NCBI RefSeq assembly: GCF_958979055.1
Contig: NC_084887.1
Location: 30,667,544-30,731,543 of the forward strand
DNA: 64,000 bases
Direction of reading: 5' to 3'
DNA from: Alnus glutinosa
Taxonomy: Eukaryota > Streptophyta > Magnoliopsida > Fagales > Betulaceae
Shown: piece after piece, positions 1 to 12,180 of the stretch
Layout of the letters: the number at the start of each line of letters is the position of its first letter
How positions within the stretch are numbered: position 1 is the stretch's first letter
The notes under the pieces: generated by a model
The model's database searches: none
The model's input: only the letters and a program-made list of their open reading frames with translations
What the model was told of the DNA's origin: nothing
Translations under genes and position numbers: made by a program

Positions 1-1720
1 AACGAAAAATAAACGATGACGAGATTCCATCATTAACAGGCAGGATTCCGATGATGAAGTCCAAAATCTGGCCGGAATTTGGCATAGCACCTTGTTCGTC
101 GGAATACGGCGACGGTGTACGAACGTCGCCGGATTTTGGCAAAATTTTTTAGATTTCAGCACCGACTGGTGCTTGAATTTGGCTTATTGGAATTCGGTGA
201 TGGTCGACTGCTTGAACGTAAATGTCGACTGCGTCGTTTAGAAGGTCGACTGCGTCTGCCTTCTGGAAAAAATGATTTACGCTTTTAATAAAAAGTGTAA
301 ATCATTTTTCGAAATTTACTAAGCATTTTTGGTCAAACAAAAATAATTTTTAGGTTGACTATTATTTTTACTCTCACCAAATACCAGAAAATGTTAAAAA
401 AAACATTTTCTAAAAGTCATTTTACACATAAACAAACAAAACATTCAAATAATAAGAAAAATAATTTTCAAAAAAACATTTTATATCAAAACAATCGTAG
501 CATACATAATTATTCCAAAGTCTCGACTTTCACAGTATTGATGCTTCCGTGAATTTAGGGTGTAATAGATTTGAAGGATTTATCATGTCACTTTTTTTTA
601 TTTTTACAACATGTCTTCAGTCGCATTAATTTTTTTTTATTGGATGTAATTAATGAATTTATAAGGTACGATTAAAAGAAAATATTACAATATAAACTGA
701 GATGACATAAAGAGTTGTAGATGAGAAATGGTCGAAGTTGATGCAATCAAAACCAGATCATCTTAGCTACCCAGTTTAATTTGGAATATTTTATTATGTT
801 TAATTAACCTATGCTATGAATAACATTTTCATTGGGGAACTCCATGTAGACCTACCCTAGGTACTCCTGACGTTTTAATTTTTGTCAGTAATTAATTTAA
901 TTTAATGACTAATTTCGTCACTTATCCCTAAAACACTCTCACCGTCTCACGTGCAAGTCAAATCAATTAATCGAACCCATTTTTCAATCAAAATAGCTTT
1001 GACGCAGAATTTTGGATGGCCGGAATCAACGATAAGGCTCTTGCAAAATGAGAAAAAAGCCACTAAAAAAGTTGTCGCCAATATCTCCACGAACGAATGG
1101 CTGAGATTCTAATATGGTATTGGAATGTAGTCAAATAAATGAGTTTGGGGTGCATGCTAAGGGTCACAGTTTGTATTCGTGTGCTGTGTTCGAGTCACAT
1201 TAAGGTATGTGTATAAGATTATATAGGTCAATTTTAACTCGATCAATTTAATTAAATGGGTTAAATTCTTTATTCAAAACCCTCTAAATAGGGGCGGAGC
1301 TAGCTTTTAGACTTTGAAAGGGCTAAATTGAAAATAAAATAAAATTTGAGGAGCCAAAATTAAAAAAAATAATAAAAAATTATGGGTAAAACTTATTTAT
1401 TTATTTTTTCGGGAAAAGCTTGGGGCTTGGGGGGCCATGGACCCCCCAAGCCTTCACCTAGCTACGCCCTTGCATTTAATGTTGTATTGAGTTTGTGTTG
1501 AATTTGTGGATCATGACAAAAATTGTCTGCCATTATATGTCATGTGTCGGGTTCATGTCGTGCCGCAGCATGTGTATAAGACTATATAGTTCAATCATAA
1601 TCCGATCAATTTAATTAAACGGGTCGGACTCTTCAATCATAAGTTCTTAACTTTTTAATTTCGTGTTGAGTTTACGAGTCATGTTAAAATTTGACAGCCC
1701 TAATCACTGTCTGAATTGAT
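1..1720. other. Gene-free region with decayed transposon sequence
   Basis: No credible coding exon is visible. Positions 266-310 form a hairpin (TGATTTAC and GTAAATCA arms around a T/A-rich loop), and GGTCGACTG-type words repeat at 205-256. A segment of about 54 bp at 1209-1262 recurs in diverged form at 1572-1625 (GTGTATAAG followed later by CGATCAATTTAATTAAA). The end near 1690-1713 (TTTGACAGCCCTA) resembles the terminus of the hAT-like element at 18812-19490. I read this as old transposon remains. Confidence 0.5.
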
Positions 1721-1813
1721 TTCAGGCTTGCACAAAAATTTGTTAGGGCCTACAGCACTTTAGAACTTTTCTTACTGGACTGGGCTAGCCCATCCCATTC
1801 CCACTATTTTTAT

Positions 1814-1879
1814 CACGTGCTCTCCCCAAACTGGGCCTCTTCCGATGCGCCACGTGCCTGGAGTACCTCCTACCACGTG
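1814..1879 (+). promoter_or_regulatory. Triple G-box cluster upstream of PTST1
   Basis: Three perfect palindromic CACGTG hexamers lie at 1814-1819, 1851-1856 and 1874-1879. They sit just upstream of the inferred 5' untranslated exon of the PTST1-like gene. G-boxes are bound by plant bZIP and bHLH factors (HY5, PIF and ABF classes), so light, circadian or ABA control is plausible. No clear TATA box was identified. Function is inferred from motif and position only. Confidence 0.5.
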
Positions 1880-2666
1880 TCATATTTTTGGGATCACCAC
1901 CTCTCTCTGCCAGTCATAAAATCCTCACGCAGACACCACACGCGCTCTGGCCTCTGTGCCTCAAGCTTTCGAAGAGCCTTCCCCAAAATCTGAACTTTGT
2001 AAGTGCCAAAAAGTGTTGCATTTGAATTCATAGTTTTTGTTCTGCTTCTGTTTGCATGAAAACTACGTCGAATGTGAACTGTTTCATGGTTGTATCGTAG
2101 ATTAATGTATGATACCGTTTTGGGGGTTTTCTTCTTTTGGCTAATGCGTGAATTTGACTGATGATCGAAACTTAGGTTTAAGTTGAAAGAATTTTCTTCA
2201 GTGTGGTTCGCATTGCAATATGTGGGAGAGAAACCCATCATATGTTCGAGTAAATGCTTTACCCATTAAAACTGGAAACGTTGATTCTTTTGATTAACTA
2301 TCAGAAATGATAAAATTTCTGAGCAATTTTCAAGAAAGAGAGGAAGAAAGAGATGTTTCAAGTCTTATTGAATCTCAAATTTTGGTGTTCCAAGTTTTGG
2401 GGAGTCTACGTATGGAGCTAACTAGTCACTGGTACAACTAAGAGTTCCTTGTTGAACCATTTGATACATGTCCATTACCTGTTGACTTGGAACATTGATC
2501 TCCTTATCATGTGTATTGCACTGGTATAAGAAGATAGACTTCTTGCTGGCCTCATGCTACTTCAGGCAGTTCCAAGTGTTCTAAGTGTATAATCTCTTAT
2601 ATTACGAATGAGGGTCCCGGCCATTACCTTGTTTTTGCATCTATTTTTCAGGAGGAACTCTTCAAC

Positions 2667-5600
2667 ATGGATGTAGCTACTGCAAGGTAAGCATGCTTGA
2701 CATTCATTTTATACATGAGATCATTTATTTCTTCTAGGAAAAGTAATTTTTGTGGAGTTTAGCCAATGTTTTCCTGATTTAAATCCTTTGGTAATATTTA
2801 TTTGATGTTATGATTTTTATGCAGTTCTTTCACTTATTTTTAAAGATTTTAATCAAAGTGTTCGTTGTTTGCAATATTCACCTTATCTTCCCTTAAGCCT
2901 TCCCTCTTAATTGCTAGGCACTTCATATCGTAACTCTCACTTTCTTTATGATCTGGAAAGGTGTTGCCTTGACAAACACGTGTCATGGCTCATAAGAAAT
3001 TCAAGAACATTAGGTTGGGAAAATATACAAAAACTTCCACATAACGTGGCTGCTTGGAATCCGAGGATGGGCTATCAAAGGTCGACTTATTCACATCAAT
3101 CTTCTATTGGAAAGAATCCCATGACCCATATGTTCTGGAGAACTTACCCAATGCCTGTTAGTTTGGAGGAATCTTCAGCCCTAAGTTTGGAAGATAATTC
3201 TAGTAATGATGAGCCAGAGGATGTCCTTGCTCAACCGCTAAGCAGTGATGAGGTAAAATCATGTTCTCATTTTAGAGCTATTATATGATTGAGTAGGAAA
3301 CATAAATCCTCTCGTCCATATAATCTCTGATTCTCTTGTGTGCTGATACCGAAGGAATCTCTCCACATTTTTATTATCTATGCTATCACTTTCTGTTTTT
3401 AATGGGAAATGCGACAAGCCTTTTTTCTTTCTCTAGTGTCTTTGCCCTTTTCTTTTTCTGCTAACTAGAAGTAGTCATCCTTATGGTTTGGGACTGTGAG
3501 TTTAAGCGTATAAGTGGTTGAACAGCCGCAACCTGAATAAAGTAATGCAAAGAACCTAAATCCTTCATAGAAAACTGAGAAGAGAGATGATCAACGACAG
3601 AGTGAAGTAAGAGTAAGGAAGACCCATATTGCAGCACCTCATTTACTCCCAAAAATCATAGCTCATCTTAATCTCTCTAAAGTGACATTGCAAGACAATC
3701 CTCTAGTGCCATCTCAAGCTTCCGGTTGTAACTAGCACAAGTTTGGAGATGGAAAGTTAATGAAAGATTGATTGCCTTTTTTCTTAATGATTCAACTTGT
3801 ATCTTATGTAGATTTGGTAGGTTTTTGAAATTTAGATTGTTATTCTTTAGGGAAACCTATTGTTTACTTCTGGTAGGCAGCAGGATTCCTCTCTTAGATA
3901 AACTTTCCTGTTATAAAAAAACTATTTGGTAAGATTAGAAGTTGTGTATCTACATGAAATTTAAAGTGGAAACTGAGTTGGATCCTTGTATCAGCCCTAT
4001 ATCACTATCAGTGATGTGTCGTCAAGAGTGGGCAGTAACCTTGTTTTAGCTCCTTGAGCTTGAAATTATGAGACTGTAAACTTGGATTTCCAATGAGTTA
4101 TAATTTGGTGAACCCAAAATTACTTGGATCTCAAATCAGGATTGAAACACGTGCTATAAATAATTGCACAGTGATGACCCAGTCTGCTTAAGTCATTCCT
4201 TTGTTCTTATTGTTTGACTTTGGTATTGTGACTAACATACTCAAAATACTGCTTTTAAATTTTAGAGCTAATGTTTGTGGTAATTATATACTAGCTGAAG
4301 TCACTGCTGGCTGATTCTGAAAGAGAAAGGCTCATTAAAAAACTAAGTGAAGCAAATCAACAAAACCGCTTCCTCAAACGACAGGTTTGTATATGTTTAC
4401 ATGATATGTCCCTTGTAACTATTCCTAAATTAAAATCTGGTGCATTTCTGAATTCATAAATATTTTTCGGTAGAACACATTACATATTTTGCCAGCTTTG
4501 TGAATTTCAAAGCTGGTTTTTTGGATCACATTCTCCTGTAAGAATAGCTGCATGATAATGGCTTATACGTTATTGATAGTAACCCAAAAATCGATTAGTA
4601 GCAAATAAGATTCTTTTTATTTACTCACTAGGTCTTTTTTCTTTTTTGGTTCTGGTGGGAAAATGTTTAAGCAATGCCTTTCATTTTTGAATGACAGAAG
4701 GAATCAATTGAATGAACAATGAATGCAATCGCACAAATCATGCAAATTAACTTATGTGTTATGGCTTTTGGCCTTTGTGCATGGGTGAACATGGCGAAAA
4801 AATTACAAAATAGTAGAGAATGTCCCAACAAGATGGCCAACCCTAAATCAAATGGCCCACTAACAATGCGGCATGTATAATGTGTGGGTTTGATACAACA
4901 AAGGTAGAACTCAAGTCACCTTCACGACAGTAAACATGTAAGATTCTGCTTTAGTAATCCATTTCTTTTGGCTAATGCTTCAACATATAGAAATGAGTAA
5001 ATAAATAACACCATTATGTGGGCAAATTTGTCCACATAATGGTGTTATATTATGAGTCAAAATTTACATTTACCCTTGGTATGAGTGGTGAATCATTTTT
5101 AATTTGATTAGTCGAAATGTATAAATCATGCACTTTCCTCTTCTCAGATGTCTCATTTATGCTTATAGTTCACCCTTTTTTGAAATTATATTCAACGTGA
5201 TTGTTTTTCAAGCAAAGGTTTTTAGAAAGGGAACTTTATTTAAGTGCAGAATGATATATTGCACAAGTTTGCCTCCAACATCTCCAATTTGGAAGGGTGC
5301 AGTTGTTAGTTTCTGAGATCCAAAGCAAATGTTTGGATCAGCAGAATTTTAATTAGATTATTGTTAATTGCAAAGCCTTTGGACTGAGATCTTTTTTTAA
5401 TCTCTGATCTCTACAGTTGCACATGACGGAGGATGCATTGGTTAATTTCAAAAGCGAACTTGCTGTCTTGGAACTTGAAATTCAGGTTATGCTATTGAAA
5501 ACTGGTTTTAATCTTATGATGTCTTTCATGAGCAATATGGCTATTACATGTGACAAATCTAAGCCCCAAGAAGATCAACATTCTTGGTTCCATATTGGGC

Positions 5601-7112
5601 CTTTTCAATCATAATCTGTATGGTGTAAAATCTTTATCTACTTATCCAAGTCAATTGTTTGTATTCTTTGTAATACAAGTAAACTTCAATTAAAACTCCT
5701 TGATTTTTGGAGGACCACAGACTCCTTGTTTTGATTTTTATTTATATACCAGAATAGTAACTCTTCTATCCAGTGCATTTGGCTAGAAAACTGTGAGTGC
5801 TCAATTATAAGAGGTTCTTTCTCAGATATTAACAAAGATAGTGGTATTCTGTCTGACATGAATCAAGTGTTGATGTTAGAAAAGGCCAATGTTGGTTGAG
5901 TGAGGAATATGACATGGATTTGTGTACTAGTAAGCCTATCCATGCAATAGCTTAAACTTTTGGGTTTGATGCTCAAATATGATTTTAGAGCCCGGTTATC
6001 GTATGTTATTGGACTCCAAGTTCTATTTGTCTTGCATGTGACAGGGGGTGTCAGAGAAGTTCCCATTTTGGTTAAATTATTTTAGCTTAAATACTGTAAC
6101 AGTTGAAAACCATGAAAGTCGGGATCCATTTGTGTTAAAGGTGTAACCTCCAGTTACCCCCTTGCCACCATTGTTCAAATGACCCCCGACCTGGATCCCC
6201 AACCTGCTCCTTTATCATCACCACTAGGGCATGTTATCACTTGAAGCATTCAATAAAAAAAAAAAAAAAGGTTAAAAATTATATCAAGCATCAGAAGCTA
6301 ATAAAGATGATCTGCTGTTCTGGCTAAGTAGGGTGGCTTGACTAATATTGTTTGATCTTGCTTTTGACATGGCCAAAATAATATATCAGGCGTGACACTT
6401 GGAAGTTAAGACCCACATTGGGTGGGTGGATTGCCCACATTGAGTGGATTGATTATAAATGTGCTCACGAGTGCTAAGAGTCCCATATTGGTTCTTTACT
6501 AGATGAAAGAGCTTTATAAGTAATTTTAGGAAACTCCAATTATAATTTGACTAGTACTTTTGGAATATAATTTTAGGAAACTCCAATTTATCCAGATTGT
6601 TTCAGCATTGATGATATTACTTCTCAGGCAATAACAATATTTTAAAACATTACCCTGCATCTGAAACCTGCTTCTGTGAAGCATATAGAAGAATTAGAGC
6701 TAACCTGTTTCATCGTGGATACATAAATTTTTGGGTAAATGTATCAACACTTCTTGAGTCGGAGCATGATTTGAAAATGACCCATCGCTTTCTAAACGTC
6801 AATATCAACTCCTTCAGTTTTTCGCGAATTTGAAATCAGTTATTCAGTCACTTTTCCGTCCATTTTCACAACTTCCATTAGTGTCACGTCAGCCTTTTTG
6901 CCACATCACCTTAAAATATTATTTTTTTAATAATATTATTTTTAAATAAAATTATTAAAAAAAAAAAGAAAAAAAAAAGAGGAAGGGTTTGGGGGTGGCT
7001 TGCGAGCCACCCTCAGGGGCCGGAGGGTGGCGCTTGGTCACCCCTAGATCCAAGGCCTGGGGGTGGCTCGTAGACCACCCCCCTCACCAACCCTTCCTTT
7101 TTCTTTTCTTTT

Positions 7113-7172
<60 letters not shown>

Positions 7173-8973
7173 CTTTTTAAATAAAATTATCAAAAAAATA
7201 ATATTATAAGGTGATGTGATAAAAAGGCTGACGTGGCATTAACGGAAGTTGCGAAAATGGACAGAAAAGTGACGGAATGACTGATTTCAAATTTTCGAAA
7301 AACTGAAGGAATTAATATTAATTTTTAAAAAGTGAGACCATTTTCAAATCGGACTCCAACACAGGGAGTGCTGATACATTTACCCTAAATTTTCTGAATG
7401 GTTTTTGCTTAGCATGTAGAGACTGTATCCAGCTTTGACCTTAGTTTTTATTATATAATTACAGTTTGAAGGTGAACTTGAACCATACATGTATTTTGTT
7501 TAAATTAATATTCTTATCCCCTATCTGCACTGCATGGATAATTCTAGTAAGCATAATGTTTTAAGCTTTTATTTTCATGCATCGTATGATAAATTAAGAC
7601 CCAAACTTTTTATGTGATTATTCTTTTATTTGTTTTGCATGGACAGGCTTTGGTCACAGTTGCAGAAGAAATAACTAAAATTGCCATTCCAGCAGGTTCA
7701 AGAAAGATCAATGGGAAATACATACAATCTCATCTTCTCTCGCGATTAGAAGGTATGATCATGTTCCTGTCCTTGCTCCAGATTGACAGACTCATCCACT
7801 TTAAACCAAGTCCTGTCAATTTCTCTTGGTGCTTACTTATATGATGGATGTAAAATGTGTGTGTGTGTATTGCAAGGTTCTTTGGAATAGTTCTCTTGTG
7901 AATCCTCTCTATTATAGGGATTTACAGAAGAATTTTTAGTCTTATTTGATTATCAAGGGAGGGAAGTCAAATTGGACTTGATTAGGTTTCTGTATCAATA
8001 TATTTGTTTGCCTTAATTGATTAGAGAGACTAACTCTTCAAATTTAAAGACTTGGATTTGTTGGTATGAAGTTTTTCCATGTTCTGACATAGATTCTTCT
8101 GACTTTGTGTCCATGTGTAAAGCTGTACATGGAAAGCTGACGGAACAGATAAAGGATGTGGAAACCGCACAGTCCAAGGAGGTTCCCTTATTCTGGTGTG
8201 GCATGGCTGAGGTAATCATTCTGTTCATATACCTTGGATTTTTCTTTGCTCATGAAAATAGAGTTTCATTTATATTGGGTCATCTTGTCCTATTGATATA
8301 TGATGACATGGAGCACTTCAATTTAGGGTAAAGGTTGAGCTATAATTTGAAAAGGTTTTAAGATAAGTGCGCTCAGCCGTCTGCTCTAATAAGTTGAAGC
8401 AGAATAACTTAGCGTGGAGCCAAAGTGTCAACCTAAAGGGATGATTCTCTCCATTTGTTAGCTCAAATATAGCATTTCCTATCTCCAAAAGAAAAATGGA
8501 AGGGGAAAATGATTCTCTCCATTTGTTGGCTTCTCTCCATACTTGTTCCTGGGTTGAGTTCCCTCGACCTTTGTGGTTTCCTTATACAGCCTGGCTTTGT
8601 TTAATTTGAAGTAAGAATATTTACATGTTCTTTCTATGGTATAGTTCCTCTCAATGTAAAATTTGCTTCATTCTGGATCAGAGCGTGCAAGTAATGGGAA
8701 CATTTGATGGATGGAGTCAAGGGGAGCAGTTATCACCAGAATACACTGGTTCCTTGACGAAGTTCTCAACAACATTAATGCTTAGGCCTGGAAGGTGCCA
8801 ATTCAACTGGGTCAGTTAACTTAACTCTTCTTCATCTTCTTCTTCTGAACCCTAATTTTATGTTTTGAAGGTACGAAATCAAGTTCTTGGTGGATGGAGA
8901 GTGGCATCTATCCCCAGAATACCCTACAGTTGGCGAGGGACTACTGAAAAACAACTTGTTAATAGTGAAATAA
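2667..8973 (+). CDS. PTST1: PROTEIN TARGETING TO STARCH 1-like (CBM48 protein)
   Basis: The product is a plastid starch-binding scaffold; in Arabidopsis PTST1 brings granule-bound starch synthase to granules for amylose synthesis. The coding exons I assembled are 2667-2686, 2961-3252, 4295-4384, 5417-5485, 7647-7752, 8123-8211, 8682-8794 and 8871-8973. All have GT-AG borders and consistent phase, giving 293 residues. Residues 1-104 are poorly conserved and presumably include a transit peptide. Residues 105-157 (exons 3-4) are a charged coiled coil, and about 214-293 are a C-terminal CBM48 with VMGTFDGW and GEWHLSPEYP motifs. A 5' untranslated exon ends near 1998 and is joined at 2652. The start exon carries only 20 coding bases. 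An alternative acceptor at 2917 would hit a stop at once, so the acceptor at 2960 was chosen. The intron between exons 4 and 5 holds a MITE. PTST2/3 are less likely because the protein is short. Confidence 0.88.
3461..3652 (-). pseudogene. Ty1/copia reverse transcriptase scrap in PTST1 intron
   Basis: Read on the minus strand, this short open stretch encodes HLSSQFSMKDLGSLHYFIQV. It matches the well-known copia reverse-transcriptase segment (F-x-M-K-D-L-G-x-L-x-Y-F-L-G). Only about 60 codons remain, with no flanking polymerase motifs. It is antisense inside the intron between coding exons 2 and 3 of PTST1 and is a dead retrotransposon fragment. Confidence 0.6.
6733..7385. mobile_element. Mutator-type MITE with long terminal inverted repeats
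   Basis: The ends GGGTAAATGTATCA and TGATACATTTACCC are inverse complements, and the inverted similarity runs inward for roughly 200 bp on each side. Flanking 9-bp direct repeats, TAAATTTTT (6724-6732) and TAAATTTTC (7386-7394), differ by one base. Long inverted repeats and a 9-bp duplication fit a non-autonomous Mutator-like element. The centre has a GC-rich GGGTGGCT-type stretch and a (TA)n microsatellite (about 7117-7170). No transposase coding is present. It lies in the PTST1 intron 5486-7646. Confidence 0.8.
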
Positions 8974-9746
8974 CTGCAGGTCTGCTGTTCTAGTCAATAT
9001 GGTTAATGCAGACGTGGATGAGCTCCTTTTGACTTTTGACTTTGTTTATATTAACTTGTACGTTTACATGACTAGCATAGCTTATTAGAAGTTTGACAAG
9101 AATATTTCTTGAAAAATCGATTCACTGTGTATCATCTCTATTCTTACAGTAACATTGCGCTTGTAAAAAATTTGTATTTAATTTTTAAAATCAACGGTGA
9201 AGATCGATGATGGGATTGGGTTGTGAAATATTGTTAAAGAAGCATTTCACGTGTCACGTATGAATGTTTCATTTATAAGAAAAATTCTTTACTTAAACGA
9301 CTTCTTATGGTAATTTGGAGAGAAATACGACGACGTTTTCTTCTCTTTCTTTTTTTTTTTTTTTTTTGGGTGGGGGGGGGGGGGGGCCCTTATACTTGGA
9401 GTGCACTCTACAGCGCTTTCATTAACAAGCTAGGTCGATGCTACAAAGGAAGGAACCGCCCAAAAAGAGACATTTTTCTTGGTACCACAAGTGATGTAAG
9501 AGCAAGTCGTCTGCAAGTTGGTATTTCAATAAAATACGTATCTAGCCATGGGTGTCCTACATATCAAACTGTTCTCTCTGCCCCTTTCTCTCTCTCCAAT
9601 GGTGCTGAAAGAATTGATAAAAAAAATTTAGAGGTTGATTTTTTTTTTTAATAAAGTGTTTTGATGTAATCAGAGCCTAATCCGAGCTTGTCCAAGCTTA
9701 AATGAGTTCAGCACATTAAATTCAAGCCCAAATTATTGTTCAAATC
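8974..9746. other. PTST1 3' flank, no gene; T-run followed by G-run
   Basis: This is 3' untranslated and intergenic sequence without a credible ORF. At 9350-9386 a run of T is followed by GGGT and then 15 consecutive G (9372-9386), unusual in this AT-rich window. The last eight bases (9739-9746, TTCAAATC) are the left target duplication of the next element. Confidence 0.6.
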
Positions 9747-9944
9747 TAGGGGTGTAAACGAGCTGAGCTACTCGTGAGCTTACTCGAGATCGGCTCGAAT
9801 AAACTCGATTTGTGCTCGAATCGATTATTAAATGAGCTACTCGTGAACACGAAAATCAAACTCGATTATTAAACGATGCAAACTCGTATAAACTCGACTC
9901 AACTCGACTAAAGCTCGTGAACCCGCTCGTATAAGGATCGACTC

Positions 9945-9988
<44 letters not shown>

Positions 9989-10725
9989 CTAGTTTTATAA
10001 TATAGTATATTAATAAATAATATACTATATGTAAGCATAAATTAAGTAATAAATAACAATAGTTATTAGTTAGTATATATTAATTGGTTATAGGTATATA
10101 AAATAATAAAAGTGAATAATATCAATAATTAATTATTAGTCATATGATATAATGACAATTTATATACTTAATCATATTATTCATGTTATATAATAAGATT
10201 ATATGGCTATACGATCATATAATAATATAACATTGTGCCATATGACATGTAAATATAAAATATGCAATCACTTTATTATATGTTATGAGTTTATCATTAA
10301 ATACTTAATAATCATTACATCACGTGATCTAAGATCTAAGATTTAAGATCATACGAGTTGTTAAATCATGTTAATACATTAAATATGCTATCATATGATA
10401 ATACTTAGATCGTATGATCATATAATATCAGTATTATTAGTAGGTAGTTATAAATTATGACTCATAAATTCATAATGATCAATTTGACCATATTTAATTA
10501 CTTATTATTAGGGGTGTAAACGAGTTGAGCTACTCGTGAGCTTACTCGAGATCGGCTCGAATAAACTCGACTCGTGCTCGAATCAATTATTAAATGAGCT
10601 ACTCGTGAACACGAAAATCAAACTCGATTATTAAACGATGCAAACTCGTATAAACTCGACTCGACTCGACTAAAGCTCGTGAACCCGCTCGTATAAGGAT
10701 CGACTCGTTTATTAAGGTTCGACTC

Positions 10726-10767
<42 letters not shown>

Positions 10768-12043
10768 CTAGTTTTATAATATAGTATATTAATAAATAAT
10801 TTACTATATCTAAGCATAAATTAAGTAATAAATAACAATAGTTATTAGTTAGTATATATTAATTGGTTATAGGTATATAAAATAATAAAAGTGAATAATA
10901 TCAATAATTAATTATTAGTCATATGATATAATGACAATTTATATACTTAATCATATTATTCATGTTATATAATAAGATTATATGGCTATATGATCATATA
11001 ATAATATAACATTGTGCCATATGACATGTAAATATAAAATATGCAATCACTTTATTATATGTTATGAGTTTATCATTAAATACTTAATAATCATTACATC
11101 ACGTGATCTAAGATCTAAGATTTAAGATCATACGAGTTGTTAAATCATGTTAATACATTAAATATGCTATCATATGATAATACTTAGATCGTATGATCAT
11201 ATAATATTAGTATTATTAGTAGGAAGTTATAAATTATGATTTATGACTCATAAATTCATAATGATCAATTTGACTATATTTAATTACTTATTACAGATTC
11301 ATAGATAATTGTAATTCAGATTCTAGACTCATTGGCAATTGACTTATTGTTTGCTTTTATTGCAAAATTCTAATACGTGCAAGTGCACATTATTTTGAAA
11401 ATTTGTGGTTTAATTTTTTTATTTTTATTTTTTGCTAAAGTCAATAATTTAAATTATGATACGAGCCGAGTACTCGAGCTCAGGATCGACCAAAATGGCC
11501 GAGCTCGAGCTCGGACAATAGTTTTTGTTACGCGAGCCGAGCTCGCACAAGATTTTTCAGCTCGTGTCGAGCTCGAGCTCGAGCTCGAGCTTTATTGTTT
11601 GTTAAACGAGCCGAGCCTGAACAGGCAATACCCGCTCAGAATCGGCTCGTTTACACCCCTACTTATTATAGATTCATAGATAATTGTAATTCAGATTCTA
11701 GACTCATTGGCAATTGCCTTATTGTTTGCTTTTATTGCAAAATTCTAATATGTGCAAGTGCACATTATTTTGAAAATTTGTGGTTTAATTTTTAATTTTT
11801 AATTTTTTTTGCTAAAGTCAATAATTTAAATTATGATACGAGCCAAGCTCAAGCCGAGTACTCGAGCTTAGGATCGACCAAAATGGTCGAGCTCGAGCTC
11901 GGACAATAGTTTTTGTTACGCGAGCCGAGCTCACACAAGATTTTTCAGCTCGTGTCGAGCTCGAGCTCGAGCTTTACTGTTTGTTAAACGAGTCGAGCCC
12001 GAACAGGCAATACTCGCTTAGAATCGGCTCGTTTACACCCCTA
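9747..12043. mobile_element. Non-autonomous hAT element (outer copy, interrupted)
   Basis: The ends are inverted repeats TAGGGGTGTAAACGAG and CTCGTTTACACCCCTA. They are flanked by 8-bp direct repeats TTCAAATC (9739-9746) and TTCAAGTC (12044-12051), with one mismatch. This is the hAT signature. Without the inner insertion (10509-11661) and one target copy, the element is about 1.14 kb. It has GAGCTC-rich subterminal regions and an AT-rich interior with a (TA)n tract near 9947-9986, and no transposase. The subterminal repeats could be transposase-binding sites (inference). Confidence 0.85.
10509..11661. mobile_element. Non-autonomous hAT element (inner copy nested in its own family)
   Basis: It has the same termini as the surrounding element (TAGGGGTGTAAACGAG at the left, CTCGTTTACACCCCTA at the right). 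A perfect 8-bp target duplication CTTATTAT flanks it at 10501-10508 and 11662-11669. Its 1153 bp align throughout with the outer copy: the left part matches 9747-10508 and the right part matches 11670-12043, with only scattered differences. It is therefore a later insertion of a sister copy into the interior of the outer element. Confidence 0.88.
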
Positions 12044-12051
12044 TTCAAGTC

Positions 12052-12143
12052 CAAGTCCAAGTCCAACTCATTTAGTAATGAATCGAATTAGAGTGGAATT
12101 TATAAAAACAAGCTCATGAACAACTCGATATATTTATTTTTCT

Positions 12144-12180
<37 letters not shown>

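Noticed and set aside
1894..2241. 115-codon minus-strand ORF
   Set aside because: It overlaps the inferred PTST1 leader and first intron on the other strand, has no recognisable domain, and looks like a chance open frame.
2911..2960. Extension of PTST1 exon 2 upstream to the acceptor at 2917
   Set aside because: Joined to the 20-base start exon it runs into a stop within a few codons; the acceptor ending at 2960 keeps the frame.
8013..8228. Minus-strand ORF across PTST1 exon 6
   Set aside because: Shadow of the real plus-strand exon (8123-8211).
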